12,892 bases of DNA, taken from Candidatus Falkowiibacteriota bacterium. GTDB lineage: Bacteria; Patescibacteriota; Patescibacteriia; Patescibacteriales; UBA12465. Below, piece by piece: positions 7,146 through 12,892 of this stretch. A program made the position numbers and the translations under genes. Numbering within the stretch: the first letter of the stretch is position 1; every line of letters starts with the position of its first letter. The notes beneath the pieces are model-generated. The model was not told where the DNA came from and ran no database searches. It saw nothing but the letters and a program-made list of their open reading frames with translations. Where the stretch lies: the NCBI GenBank assembly GCA_903839955.1, contig CAIMEI010000109.1:1-12892 (forward strand), read 5' to 3'.

Positions 7146-9158
7146 ATGCCTAAAAATGGCCTAAAAATCACTATTTTTGCCTTCCTGGCGCTGATTATCA
7201 GTTGCCGGCCGCTTTTTGCTTTGGCCGCGGGCGGGGAAAATGGCGCCGGAACCCCAAAAATTGCCAATTATTACCTAAAATATGAGATTAGCGATGAAGA
7301 GGCAAGCGAACTTTCCAGGTGGGATGTGGTGATTTTGGATATGGAAACTGCCAAAACCAGCCCCGACCAACTAGCCAAAATCCGGGAGCTCAACCCCAAA
7401 ATCAAGATTATTGCCTACGTCACTTCGGAGGAAATTCTGGAGGATGTGAACTCGGGCTATGCGCCGCTGCGCGCCGATTTACGCGCAGGAATCAAAGATA
7501 ATTATTGGCTCAAGGATCCTAGCGGCAATCAACTTTCCTTCTGGCCGGGGACGCTAATGCTCAACGGCGCCGACACCAGCGCTGACTCTTGGAATAGTTA
7601 TCTCGCCAATTTTGTGAATCAAGAAGTGAAAGGCTCCGGCTATTTTGACGGTGTCTTCTTGGATAATCTCTGGACCAATATTTCCTGGTTCAACGGCGGT
7701 AATTTGGATTTAAACGGCGACCACCAGAAAGATAAGGCCAGTGAAGCGGATGCTAAATGGCTCAAGGGCTCGCAGCATTTACTTGCCCAAATCCGCGCCA
7801 AGTGCGGGAAAAACTTTTTAATCATGTCCAACGGCCAAGCCGACAAGCATTTTGAAAAAGATTTAAACGGCCGTTTACTGGAAAACTTCCCAGCGCTCTT
7901 TAACGGTGCCAGCTGGACCAAGGCGATGAGCGATTACCAGCTAGCAGGCAGCGCCGAACAAAACCCCAAGCTGGTGGTTTTAAATAGCTACGCCAAAAAC
8001 CAAAATGATTTCCGCAAATTCCGTTTCGGATTGGCCAGCACCTTGATGGCTAATGGCTATTATAGTTTTGATTACGACGTCACTAACCACGGCCAAACTT
8101 GGTGGTATGACGAATACGATGCCAAGCTAGGCGCACCACAAGGCGATGCCTATAATTTACTCAGCAAGAATTCCAGCGCTCTCGCTCCTGGCTTGTGGCG
8201 CCGCGACTTTGAGAAGGGAATCGCCGTGGTCAATTCCACCAATAAAACTCAGACCTATTCCTTCCATCAAGAAAATTTTGAAAAGCTTCAGGGCACCCAA
8301 GATGTCGGGGTGAACAATGGCGACAAAACCAACTGGGTCAAACTGGCACCGGGCGACGGAATTATTTTACTCAAGAAAAGCACCGAAATTATTGATAATG
8401 TTTTTGTAAACGGCGATTTCGTCCGGGTACTTAATGATCGCAACCAGCAGGTGCAAAATGGTTTTTTTGCCTACCTCAATAATTTCCCCGGTTCCGCCAA
8501 AATTATCGTCACCAGTTTAAACAGCAAGCGCACGATTATCAGCGCAGTGGCCGGCGATATTTCGGTGACGCAAAATAGCAAAGTACTCAAAAAATTTACC
8601 GCCTACTCTGATAAAAATAAAAACATCGTCTCGCTCGCCGTCGGCGATCTTTATGGCAATGGCCAGAAAGAAATTATCGTCGGCGCCGGGAAGGGGAATG
8701 ACCCGTGGGTGAAGGTTTTTAATGCTCAAGGAAAACAATTGGCCAAGTTCAACGCTTTTGACTCCAGTTTTAAAGGCGGCGTGAGCGTAGCAGTTGCCGA
8801 TTTGGACGGTGATGGTAAAATGGAGATAGTCACCGGCTCCGGCGCAGGATTAAATTCTGAAGTGCGTGTTTTTTCAAACAGCGGCCAGTTGGAAAACAAA
8901 TTTTCCGTTTTTGAACCGGGCTTTCAGGGCGGCGTGAATATCGCGACCGGCGACGTGAACGGCGATGGCCAAGCCGAAATCGTGGTCGGCGCTGGCCCCG
9001 GCGGCGGTCCCCAAGTCGCTATCTATAATGGCGACGGCCAGTTGCAGTCTCAATTCTTCGCTTACGATAAAGATTTTAGCAAAGGCGTCCGCGTCGCCGT
9101 GAGCGACGTGAACGGCGATGGGCAGATGGAAATTTTAGCGGGGATTATTAATTTTTAA
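7146..9158 (+). CDS. Secreted glycoside-hydrolase-like protein (GHL15-type barrel) with C-terminal FG-GAP repeats (670 aa)
   Basis: A probable exported or surface carbohydrate-acting protein. The signal peptide is MPKNGLKITIFAFLALIISC followed by RPLFALAAGG; signal peptidase I could cut after Ala27, but IISC (17-20) also fits a lipobox. Residues 33-400 resemble the putative glycosidase family GHL15: ANYYLKYEIS, VILDMETAK (Asp65, Glu67), KIKIIAYVTSEE and YFDGVFLDNLW with Asp168 and Asp173 as candidate active-site acids. From about 420 to the end come FG-GAP/VCBS-like repeats with calcium-type loops at Asp501 (weak), Asp552, Asp603 and Asp654, exactly 51 residues apart. There is no LPXTG or C-terminal TM helix. 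The substrate is unknown. The next gene starts 4 nt later and encodes a membrane protein, so they form an operon with an envelope role. Catalysis is not proven. Confidence 0.85.
   Translation: MPKNGLKITIFAFLALIISCRPLFALAAGGENGAGTPKIANYYLKYEISDEEASELSRWDVVILDMETAKTSPDQLAKIRELNPKIKIIAYVTSEEILEDVNSGYAPLRADLRAGIKDNYWLKDPSGNQLSFWPGTLMLNGADTSADSWNSYLANFVNQEVKGSGYFDGVFLDNLWTNISWFNGGNLDLNGDHQKDKASEADAKWLKGSQHLLAQIRAKCGKNFLIMSNGQADKHFEKDLNGRLLENFPALFNGASWTKAMSDYQLAGSAEQNPKLVVLNSYAKNQNDFRKFRFGLASTLMANGYYSFDYDVTNHGQTWWYDEYDAKLGAPQGDAYNLLSKNSSALAPGLWRRDFEKGIAVVNSTNKTQTYSFHQENFEKLQGTQDVGVNNGDKTNWVKLAPGDGIILLKKSTEIIDNVFVNGDFVRVLNDRNQQVQNGFFAYLNNFPGSAKIIVTSLNSKRTIISAVAGDISVTQNSKVLKKFTAYSDKNKNIVSLAVGDLYGNGQKEIIVGAGKGNDPWVKVFNAQGKQLAKFNAFDSSFKGGVSVAVADLDGDGKMEIVTGSGAGLNSEVRVFSNSGQLENKFSVFEPGFQGGVNIATGDVNGDGQAEIVVGAGPGGGPQVAIYNGDGQLQSQFFAYDKDFSKGVRVAVSDVNGDGQMEILAGIINF
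8634..9155 (+). repeat. In-frame 153-bp (51-aa) FG-GAP repeats
   Basis: Three full units and one partial unit recur every 153 nt. The loops read DLYGNG, DLDGDG, DVNGDG and DVNGDG. The last two copies share an identical 19-bp stretch (8950-8968 and 9103-9121) exactly 153 nt apart, which suggests relatively recent unit duplication or gene conversion. The final unit stops after its first strands (EILAGIINF), and its missing half is found at residues 426-445, before the first unit. Each unit ends in a glycine-rich turn such as FKGGVS or FQGGVN. Confidence 0.8.
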
Positions 9159-9162
9159 ATCT

Positions 9163-9894
9163 ATGAAAATGCTCAAAAAAATCGGCCGCCATTTGGTCCG
9201 CCGTTACGAAAGATTTTATCAGGGACGCTATTTTCATTTAACGGCGGATATTATTTTGCTGACTATCATTATTAGTTTGGCCAGCGTTTTAATCGCGGTT
9301 TCCCACTATCACCCAGAGGCCTTCAATTTTTCTGTTCCGGCGCACCAAACAAAAATTACTACTTCCAGCCCGGAAATTAATTCATCCAGTACCCCTCAGA
9401 AGGCGCCCAGTGATTTGAAAGTCCAGGCGATGATTTATTACAATAGTCCGCAGGGCGATCAGCTTGGTACCGGGCCAATCCCGCCCATCGCTGGCATCCC
9501 CACAACCTATTGGCTTTTTTTCAAAGCGGAAAATAGCGGCGCTGAAGTCAGGGATTTTTTAATGAGCGCCCAGTTGCCAGCTAATGTTGTTTTTACGGGC
9601 ACGCAAACCTTGAGCGCCGGCACAGTTTCCTATCAAGCGAGCCGCCATCTGCTGATTTGGAAAATTAGCGATTTGCCAAAAGAAAAAATCGGCTACTCCG
9701 CCGGCCTAGAAATAGCGCTGACGCCGCTTAAGAAGCAAGTCGGCAAGTTCTGTCCTTTGGCGGGCAATATCCGTTATAGCGCCCACGATCAAGAAGCTGA
9801 TTACGATTTCAGCGGCCAATTAAAGGATATGACAAGCGCGCTGGATTTTGATAAAATAAATCAAGGACAAGGAAAAGTGGAGGCCCAGGAATAG
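9163..9894 (+). CDS. Single-pass membrane protein with extracytoplasmic beta-rich domain (243 aa)
   Basis: The function is unknown. A basic cytoplasmic N-terminus (MKMLKKIGRHLVRRYERF) leads to one TM helix at about 27-47. A Ser/Thr/Pro linker (51-85) follows, and then an extracytoplasmic domain (86-225) of beta-like segments. The phrases TTYWLFFKAENSGAEV and LMSAQLPANVVFTG resemble the Ig-like/DUF11 type of surface domains, in which a conserved TYW-F-A-N segment is followed by LP-V-F-G. The C-terminus is charged and probably flexible. It starts 4 nt after the GHL15-type gene, so it is almost certainly co-transcribed and could hold that secreted protein at the membrane; this role is inference. 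It ends in TAG, whereas the other complete genes here end in TAA. Alternatively it is a general envelope or wall-binding protein. Confidence 0.82.
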   Translation: MKMLKKIGRHLVRRYERFYQGRYFHLTADIILLTIIISLASVLIAVSHYHPEAFNFSVPAHQTKITTSSPEINSSSTPQKAPSDLKVQAMIYYNSPQGDQLGTGPIPPIAGIPTTYWLFFKAENSGAEVRDFLMSAQLPANVVFTGTQTLSAGTVSYQASRHLLIWKISDLPKEKIGYSAGLEIALTPLKKQVGKFCPLAGNIRYSAHDQEADYDFSGQLKDMTSALDFDKINQGQGKVEAQE

Positions 9895-9942
9895 TTCTAA
9901 CATTTTATTAGCAAACACTTTTTATAGCCGAATTCTAAGCGA

Positions 9943-9992
9943 TATTTTTTATTTTCATTAATCAATTTTTTTTCGAATGAAAATAAAAAATA
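9943..9992. repeat. Perfect 17-bp inverted repeat covering the first alr ATG
   Basis: The left arm (9943-9959) is the exact reverse complement of the right arm (9976-9992), with a 16-nt T-rich loop. The arms are A/T except for one C or G. The right arm contains the ATG at 9977-9979, so a folded mRNA would hide that start. No T-tract follows on either strand, so it is not a standard terminator. It could be an operator for a dimeric regulator, a translational control hairpin, or simply leader sequence if alr starts at 10001. Most of the rest of the 82-nt gap (9895-9976) shows no clear promoter. Confidence 0.8.
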
Positions 9993-11152
9993 CTAAGCTC
10001 ATGCTCATTTCTTTTCTCAAGAAAATCCGCAAGCCCAACTATCAACCCCTCAATAAAATTCAAATTTCCGCCGATCGCCTGGCGGCTAATTTTCGTTTGC
10101 TCAAAAGCCTTCAGCCGCAAGCCGAAATCATTCCCGTCCTCAAATCCAACGCCTATGGCCACGGCCTGGCCGAAGTCTGCCAAATCGTCAGTCGCCAAGG
10201 CGCCAAAATGATCGCGGTGGATTCTTTTCCGGAAGCGCAGATTGCCTACCGTTATTTTTCCGGCAAGGTTTTATTGCTAGGTGAAATGCCCTTGGAGGCC
10301 TATCTCTATTGCCGACCGAAAAAGACGGAGTTCTGCGTCTATAATGACGCTACCTTAAAATTCCTGGCGTCCAAGTTTTATAAGCCGCGCGTCCATTTAT
10401 TCGTAAATACGGGGATGAACCGCGAAGGAATCAAAGATTTGCCCGCTTTCTTGGAACGTAATCGAGAGTCTCTGACCAAAGTGCGCGTTACCGGCCTTTG
10501 TTCGCATTTAGCTTCCGCCGAAACTGAATCATTTTTAAACAAAAAACAAGAACAGAATTTCCTGGATTGTCTAAATATTTTGCACGCCCAAAAAATCTAT
10601 CCGCAATGGATTCACCTAGGCAATTCCGCTGGCGCCTTTACTCTCCGTAACCCCAAATTAACCGCTTTCCGCTGCGGTTTGGCTTTTTACGGCTACAATC
10701 CTTTTTTGCCGGAAAGCCCGCAATACGCGGCCGCTAGCGCCTTAACGCCGGCCCTCAAAGCGCTCTCCCAAATCGTTTCCTTGCAAGATTTGGCGGCCGG
10801 CGAAAGTGTTTCCTATAATGAAAACTACCACGCTAGTGAAGCGGAAAAAATTGCCGTCATTCCTTTCGGCTATCACGAAGGCCTGCCACGCACTTTGTCC
10901 AATAAAGCCGCCTTCAAAATCAAAAGCGGCAGCCGCCAAATTTGGGCGCCCCTTGCCGGGAAAATTTGCATGAATCTTTCCTGCCTGCGCTTAGGCGAAG
11001 AAAAAGCACAGCTCGGTGATCTGGTGGAAATTATTTCTTGGAACAAAAGTGAACAAAATTCCCTGGAAAATTTAGCCAAAACTGCTTCTTTAATTCCTTA
11101 TGAATTCCTGGTCCGCCTGGATGGCCGAATCAGGAGGGAAGTGGTAGAATAA
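9977..11152 (+). CDS. alr: Alanine racemase (PLP-dependent)
   Basis: Interconverts L- and D-alanine in the cytosol and supplies D-Ala for peptidoglycan. The PLP-binding lysine is Lys56 in VLKSNAYGHG. The second catalytic base is Tyr280 in the C-terminal domain segment ESVSYNENYHA. Arg149 (TGMNREG) and Arg232 (FRCGLAFYG) match conserved PLP-contacting arginines, and HLGNSAGAF matches the HxxNS motif. Two family aspartates read Asn here: Asn144 (usual DTGM) and Asn333 (usual CMD). The length of 391 aa is near normal. The first eight residues are encoded inside a perfect inverted repeat, so the next in-frame ATG, at 10001 (MLISFLKKIRKP), may be the real start. The ftsQ-like gene starts 5 nt after the stop, which links D-Ala supply and division. 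Confidence 0.93.
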   Translation: MKIKNTKLMLISFLKKIRKPNYQPLNKIQISADRLAANFRLLKSLQPQAEIIPVLKSNAYGHGLAEVCQIVSRQGAKMIAVDSFPEAQIAYRYFSGKVLLLGEMPLEAYLYCRPKKTEFCVYNDATLKFLASKFYKPRVHLFVNTGMNREGIKDLPAFLERNRESLTKVRVTGLCSHLASAETESFLNKKQEQNFLDCLNILHAQKIYPQWIHLGNSAGAFTLRNPKLTAFRCGLAFYGYNPFLPESPQYAAASALTPALKALSQIVSLQDLAAGESVSYNENYHASEAEKIAVIPFGYHEGLPRTLSNKAAFKIKSGSRQIWAPLAGKICMNLSCLRLGEEKAQLGDLVEIISWNKSEQNSLENLAKTASLIPYEFLVRLDGRIRREVVE

Positions 11153-11157
11153 TAAGC

Positions 11158-12093
11158 ATGAAGAGTTATCAAAAAAGACCCCAAAAACCAAAAAACAATT
11201 ATCTCGCTCTGCAAAAGAAAAGAAGGCGCGCCCTAAAAAAAGATTATCAAGCCAAAAAACTAGACAACCCCTTCTACAATCGCCGCGCCAAGAGGGAAGA
11301 GAAAATCTCTGGCCGCCTCAAGACGGGCATCATCGGCCTCGCCGTCCTCGCCCTTTTTCTTTTTTGGTTTTTCATGTATTCCCCAGTATTCACGGTCAAA
11401 AACGTGGAAGTGCACGGCCTGACCAGAATCAACAGCAGCGACCTGAACAACTTGGTTTTCGCCCAGAGCGGGGAACGGCGGTCCTTAATTTTTAGGCAAA
11501 GCAATCTCTTCGCTTTTTCCTCTCAAGAGCTGAGCAATAGAATCAGCAACGGCTATAATTTTGCCCAAATAAAAATCGGCAAAAAATTGCCGCACACCAT
11601 CAGCATCACCATCAGCGAGCGTTCTTGCGCCCTGATTTGGGAAAATGCCTCCAGCTCCTGCTACTTCGTGGACTCAAACGGCTTCCTCATCAAAGACATC
11701 GGCGTCCAAGACGCTGACCGCAACAACTTACCGGTCGTCAGCGACGAAAGAGGCCTGGCAAGCGATGGCAACCAAATCAATTTGGATCGCCAATACTTGG
11801 ATTTCATGTTAGAATTATATAGTAAAATTGGTAAAACCGATTTGAAGGTGGACAAATTCGTGATCGACAAAAACCCCGATACCCTGCGGGTCAATTTGAA
11901 AAACGGCCCCTTCCTGCTATTCAGCCTCAAGGCCGACCAAGACAAGCAACTAAGCAAATTAATCATCTTGCGCCAAGAAAAACTAAAAGATAATTTCAAC
12001 AACATTCAATATTTTGATTTGCGCTACGGCGACAAAGTCTACTATATTGATAATCAGGAGGCAGGGAAGAGCGCCCTGCCCCCCGCCAAATAA
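11158..12093 (+). CDS. ftsQ: Cell division protein FtsQ/DivIB-like (POTRA domain)
   Basis: A bitopic divisome protein that, with FtsB and FtsL, connects early and late septum proteins. A very basic cytoplasmic tail (1-55, many Lys and Arg) precedes one TM helix at about 56-74. The POTRA domain follows at about 77-153, starting FTVKNVEVHGLTRINSSDL and ending in ISITISERS. The FtsQ-type beta domain follows, with the typical FVDSNGFLIKD segment (170-180). The protein ends in a short flexible tail (SALPPAK). The length of 311 aa is normal for FtsQ/DivIB. It is 5 nt after alr and 3 nt before a 51-aa membrane peptide gene, so all three are likely co-transcribed. There is no near Shine-Dalgarno motif; AGGAGG at 11132 is 20 nt from the start, too far. 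Confidence 0.88.
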   Translation: MKSYQKRPQKPKNNYLALQKKRRRALKKDYQAKKLDNPFYNRRAKREEKISGRLKTGIIGLAVLALFLFWFFMYSPVFTVKNVEVHGLTRINSSDLNNLVFAQSGERRSLIFRQSNLFAFSSQELSNRISNGYNFAQIKIGKKLPHTISITISERSCALIWENASSSCYFVDSNGFLIKDIGVQDADRNNLPVVSDERGLASDGNQINLDRQYLDFMLELYSKIGKTDLKVDKFVIDKNPDTLRVNLKNGPFLLFSLKADQDKQLSKLIILRQEKLKDNFNNIQYFDLRYGDKVYYIDNQEAGKSALPPAK

Positions 12094-12096
12094 CAT

Positions 12097-12252
12097 ATGC
12101 TTAACTCAGAGGGTTTCTTCAAATTCATCTTCGGCTTCGCCATCTTCTTGTTCTGCCTGATCACCATCGGCGTCTTCCTGATCATCCTCAAAGTGATTTT
12201 ACTGTTTATGCCGCAAGTCCATGTCACGGGACTAGTCATCGGCTATCATTAA
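12097..12252 (+). CDS. Small hydrophobic membrane peptide (51 aa), unknown function
   Basis: A short ORF, MLNSEGFFKFIFGFAIF onward, ending VTGLVIGYH. Residues 8-38 form one long hydrophobic helix with many Phe, Ile and Leu, long enough for a single membrane span; the single lysine at 32 and the PQVHV segment may mark the far side. No family is recognised. Support for it being real is the position, 3 nt after the ftsQ-like stop, the strong membrane character, and a normal stop at the point where intergenic DNA begins. As the last gene of the alr-ftsQ unit it could be a small divisome or envelope helper, but that is inference. The antisense frame here has no protein character. Confidence 0.65.
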   Translation: MLNSEGFFKFIFGFAIFLFCLITIGVFLIILKVILLFMPQVHVTGLVIGYH

Positions 12253-12303
12253 TTCGGCTAGAGGGAAGATGTCCTGCCCGCCCAAAAAACTTATTCGCCT
12301 CAA

Positions 12304-12339
12304 CAAGCGCGTATTAACGGCTAAAGTTATACGCGCTTG
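12304..12339. repeat. 14-bp inverted repeat with one bulge, before the recombinase gene
   Basis: The left arm 12304-12318 (CAAGCGCGTATTAAC) pairs with the right arm 12326-12339 (GTTATACGCGCTTG) with a single bulged T and a 7-nt loop. The last three bases of the right arm are the first three of the -35 box TTGACT. No T-tract follows, so it is not an intrinsic terminator. Two facing arms around a short spacer also resemble the core of a tyrosine-recombinase site (as in dif), or an operator. The intervening 12253-12303 shows no other feature. Confidence 0.75.
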
Positions 12340-12365
12340 ACTATAGCTAATCATTGGACTATAAT
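12337..12365 (+). promoter_or_regulatory. Sigma70-type promoter for the Xer-family recombinase
   Basis: TTGACT (12337-12342) is followed after exactly 17 nt by a perfect TATAAT (12360-12365). Predicted transcription starts near 12372, leaving a leader of about 48 nt before the ATG at 12420. It is the best promoter match in the window. The -35 overlaps the right arm of an inverted repeat, so a protein bound there would block it. Confidence 0.75.
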
Positions 12366-12366
12366 T

Positions 12367-12388
12367 GAGTGTAAGAGATATTATACTC
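12367..12388 (+). other. Small hairpin at the predicted transcription start of the recombinase
   Basis: GAGTGTA (12367-12373) pairs with TATACTC (12382-12388) through seven pairs, one of them G-T, with an 8-nt loop. It spans the predicted start site of the recombinase transcript and could be an operator half-site pair or a weak 5' mRNA hairpin. With this length and A/T content, chance is possible. Confidence 0.35.
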
Positions 12389-12419
12389 AGTTCTATTATT
12401 AGGCTAACATATCGACTAT

Positions 12420-12892
12420 ATGACAGAAACTTTGCCTTTATTCGACGATTTCCTCCTCAACTTGAAGGTGAACAACTATTCCCCGGAGACCCTCTATAAT
12501 TACGAGCGCGACCTCAAGACCTTTGAGGATTTTTTAATGGACTCGCAAATCGTTTTTTCCAAATTGACCAAAAAAGATATTTTGCACTACAAAGCATTTC
12601 TCACTTCCAAAGATCGCAAAACCGCCCAGCACTATGACGCCCAAATGCGCTTAGGTGCCTATTCCATTAACCGCATCCTGTCTGTCCTGCGGAGCTATTT
12701 GCGCTACCTGAACGAAATGGACTATCCTTCCCCGCTCTCACCCGATACAATAAAAATGCTCAAAACTGTCAAGAAGAAGCTTCAGATTGCCGAACTTGAC
12801 GAAATGTCAAAATTGTTGGAATCGCCAATCAAGCTAGAGAAGGATCTCTTGGTGGGGCTAAGAAATAGAGCCATGCTGGAAGTCCTCTTCTC
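12420..12892 (+). CDS. Xer-family tyrosine recombinase/integrase, 3' part outside the window
   Basis: A site-specific DNA recombinase; 157 codons are visible. The start MTETLPLFDDFLLNLKVNNY is followed by SPETLYNYERDLKTFEDFL, the typical SAM-like N-terminal DNA-binding domain of XerC/XerD proteins, and then by SINRILSVLRSYLRYLNE. The catalytic domain begins at about residue 125 (LQIAELDEMSKLL), and the window ends within RNRAMLEVLFS, just before the expected TGLRVSE segment with the first catalytic arginine. The catalytic residues are therefore not visible. It has its own strong promoter, so it is separate from the alr-ftsQ unit. It may be the chromosomal dimer-resolution Xer or an element integrase; the first is more likely since no phage or transposon genes are nearby, but this is not certain. 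Confidence 0.88.
   Translation, partial: MTETLPLFDDFLLNLKVNNYSPETLYNYERDLKTFEDFLMDSQIVFSKLTKKDILHYKAFLTSKDRKTAQHYDAQMRLGAYSINRILSVLRSYLRYLNEMDYPSPLSPDTIKMLKTVKKKLQIAELDEMSKLLESPIKLEKDLLVGLRNRAMLEVLF

Noticed and set aside
11132..11137. AGGAGG as Shine-Dalgarno site for the ftsQ-like gene
   Set aside because: It is 20 nt from the ATG at 11158 and lies in the end of alr coding sequence (Arg-Arg codons); the spacing is too long.
12061..12079. GCAGGG/CCCTGC hairpin as terminator after the ftsQ-like gene
   Set aside because: The 6-bp stem is inside the coding sequence and is followed by C-rich sequence with no T-tract.
12253..12419. tRNA or other structured RNA gene upstream of the recombinase
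   Set aside because: No cloverleaf, T-loop GTTCGA-like segment or CCA end; the visible structure is explained by the promoter-linked inverted repeats.

Overview
This window looks like chromosomal DNA from a small-genome bacterium, most likely a member of the Candidate Phyla Radiation (Patescibacteria, Parcubacteria-like). The reasons are tight rightward operons with 3-30 nt spacers and a CPR-style HerA/TraG ATPase next to dnaX. They also include a very short ferredoxin, a secreted GHL15/FG-GAP protein, and no Shine-Dalgarno motif at any of the 12 starts examined. The lineage is inference from gene style, since there is no rRNA or ribosomal protein here. The code is the standard bacterial one: the long ORFs use TGG for Trp and end mostly in TAA.

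Region 1 (32-6104) is a rightward operon. It encodes a 57-aa [4Fe-4S] ferredoxin, a 160-aa protein of unknown function, an 816-aa membrane-anchored HerA/TraG-type ATPase, DnaX (DNA polymerase III gamma/tau) and seryl-tRNA synthetase. A strong, probably bidirectional terminator closes it. DnaX carries an A8 run behind a GAGGAG motif, placed where slippage in either direction would give a short gamma-like protein.

Region 2 (about 6107-7090) is a visibly AT-richer island. It holds one leftward gene for a two-TM membrane protein of unknown function, a 10-bp tandem repeat at its 3' end, and a large composite inverted repeat in its 5' leader.

Region 3 (7091-9894) starts with a good sigma70-type promoter. 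It encodes a secreted glycoside-hydrolase-like protein (GHL15-type barrel plus FG-GAP repeats that I read as a possible five-bladed propeller), followed 4 nt later by a single-pass membrane protein with an extracytoplasmic beta-rich domain. This is a cell-envelope pair.

Region 4 (9943-12252) holds alanine racemase, an FtsQ/DivIB-like divisome protein and a previously uncounted 51-aa membrane peptide with 3-5 nt spacing, so D-Ala supply for peptidoglycan sits beside septum assembly. A perfect 17-bp inverted repeat covers the first predicted alr start codon.

Region 5 (12253-12892) holds a 14-bp bulged inverted repeat touching the -35 box of an excellent promoter (TTGACT-N17-TATAAT). This drives a Xer-family tyrosine recombinase cut off by the window end.

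I see no rRNA, tRNA, CRISPR array or insertion sequence. No complete new multi-gene system is demonstrable. The best leads are the 160-aa protein/ATPase pair, the dnaX slippage site, the inverted repeats before alr and the recombinase, and the propeller architecture.
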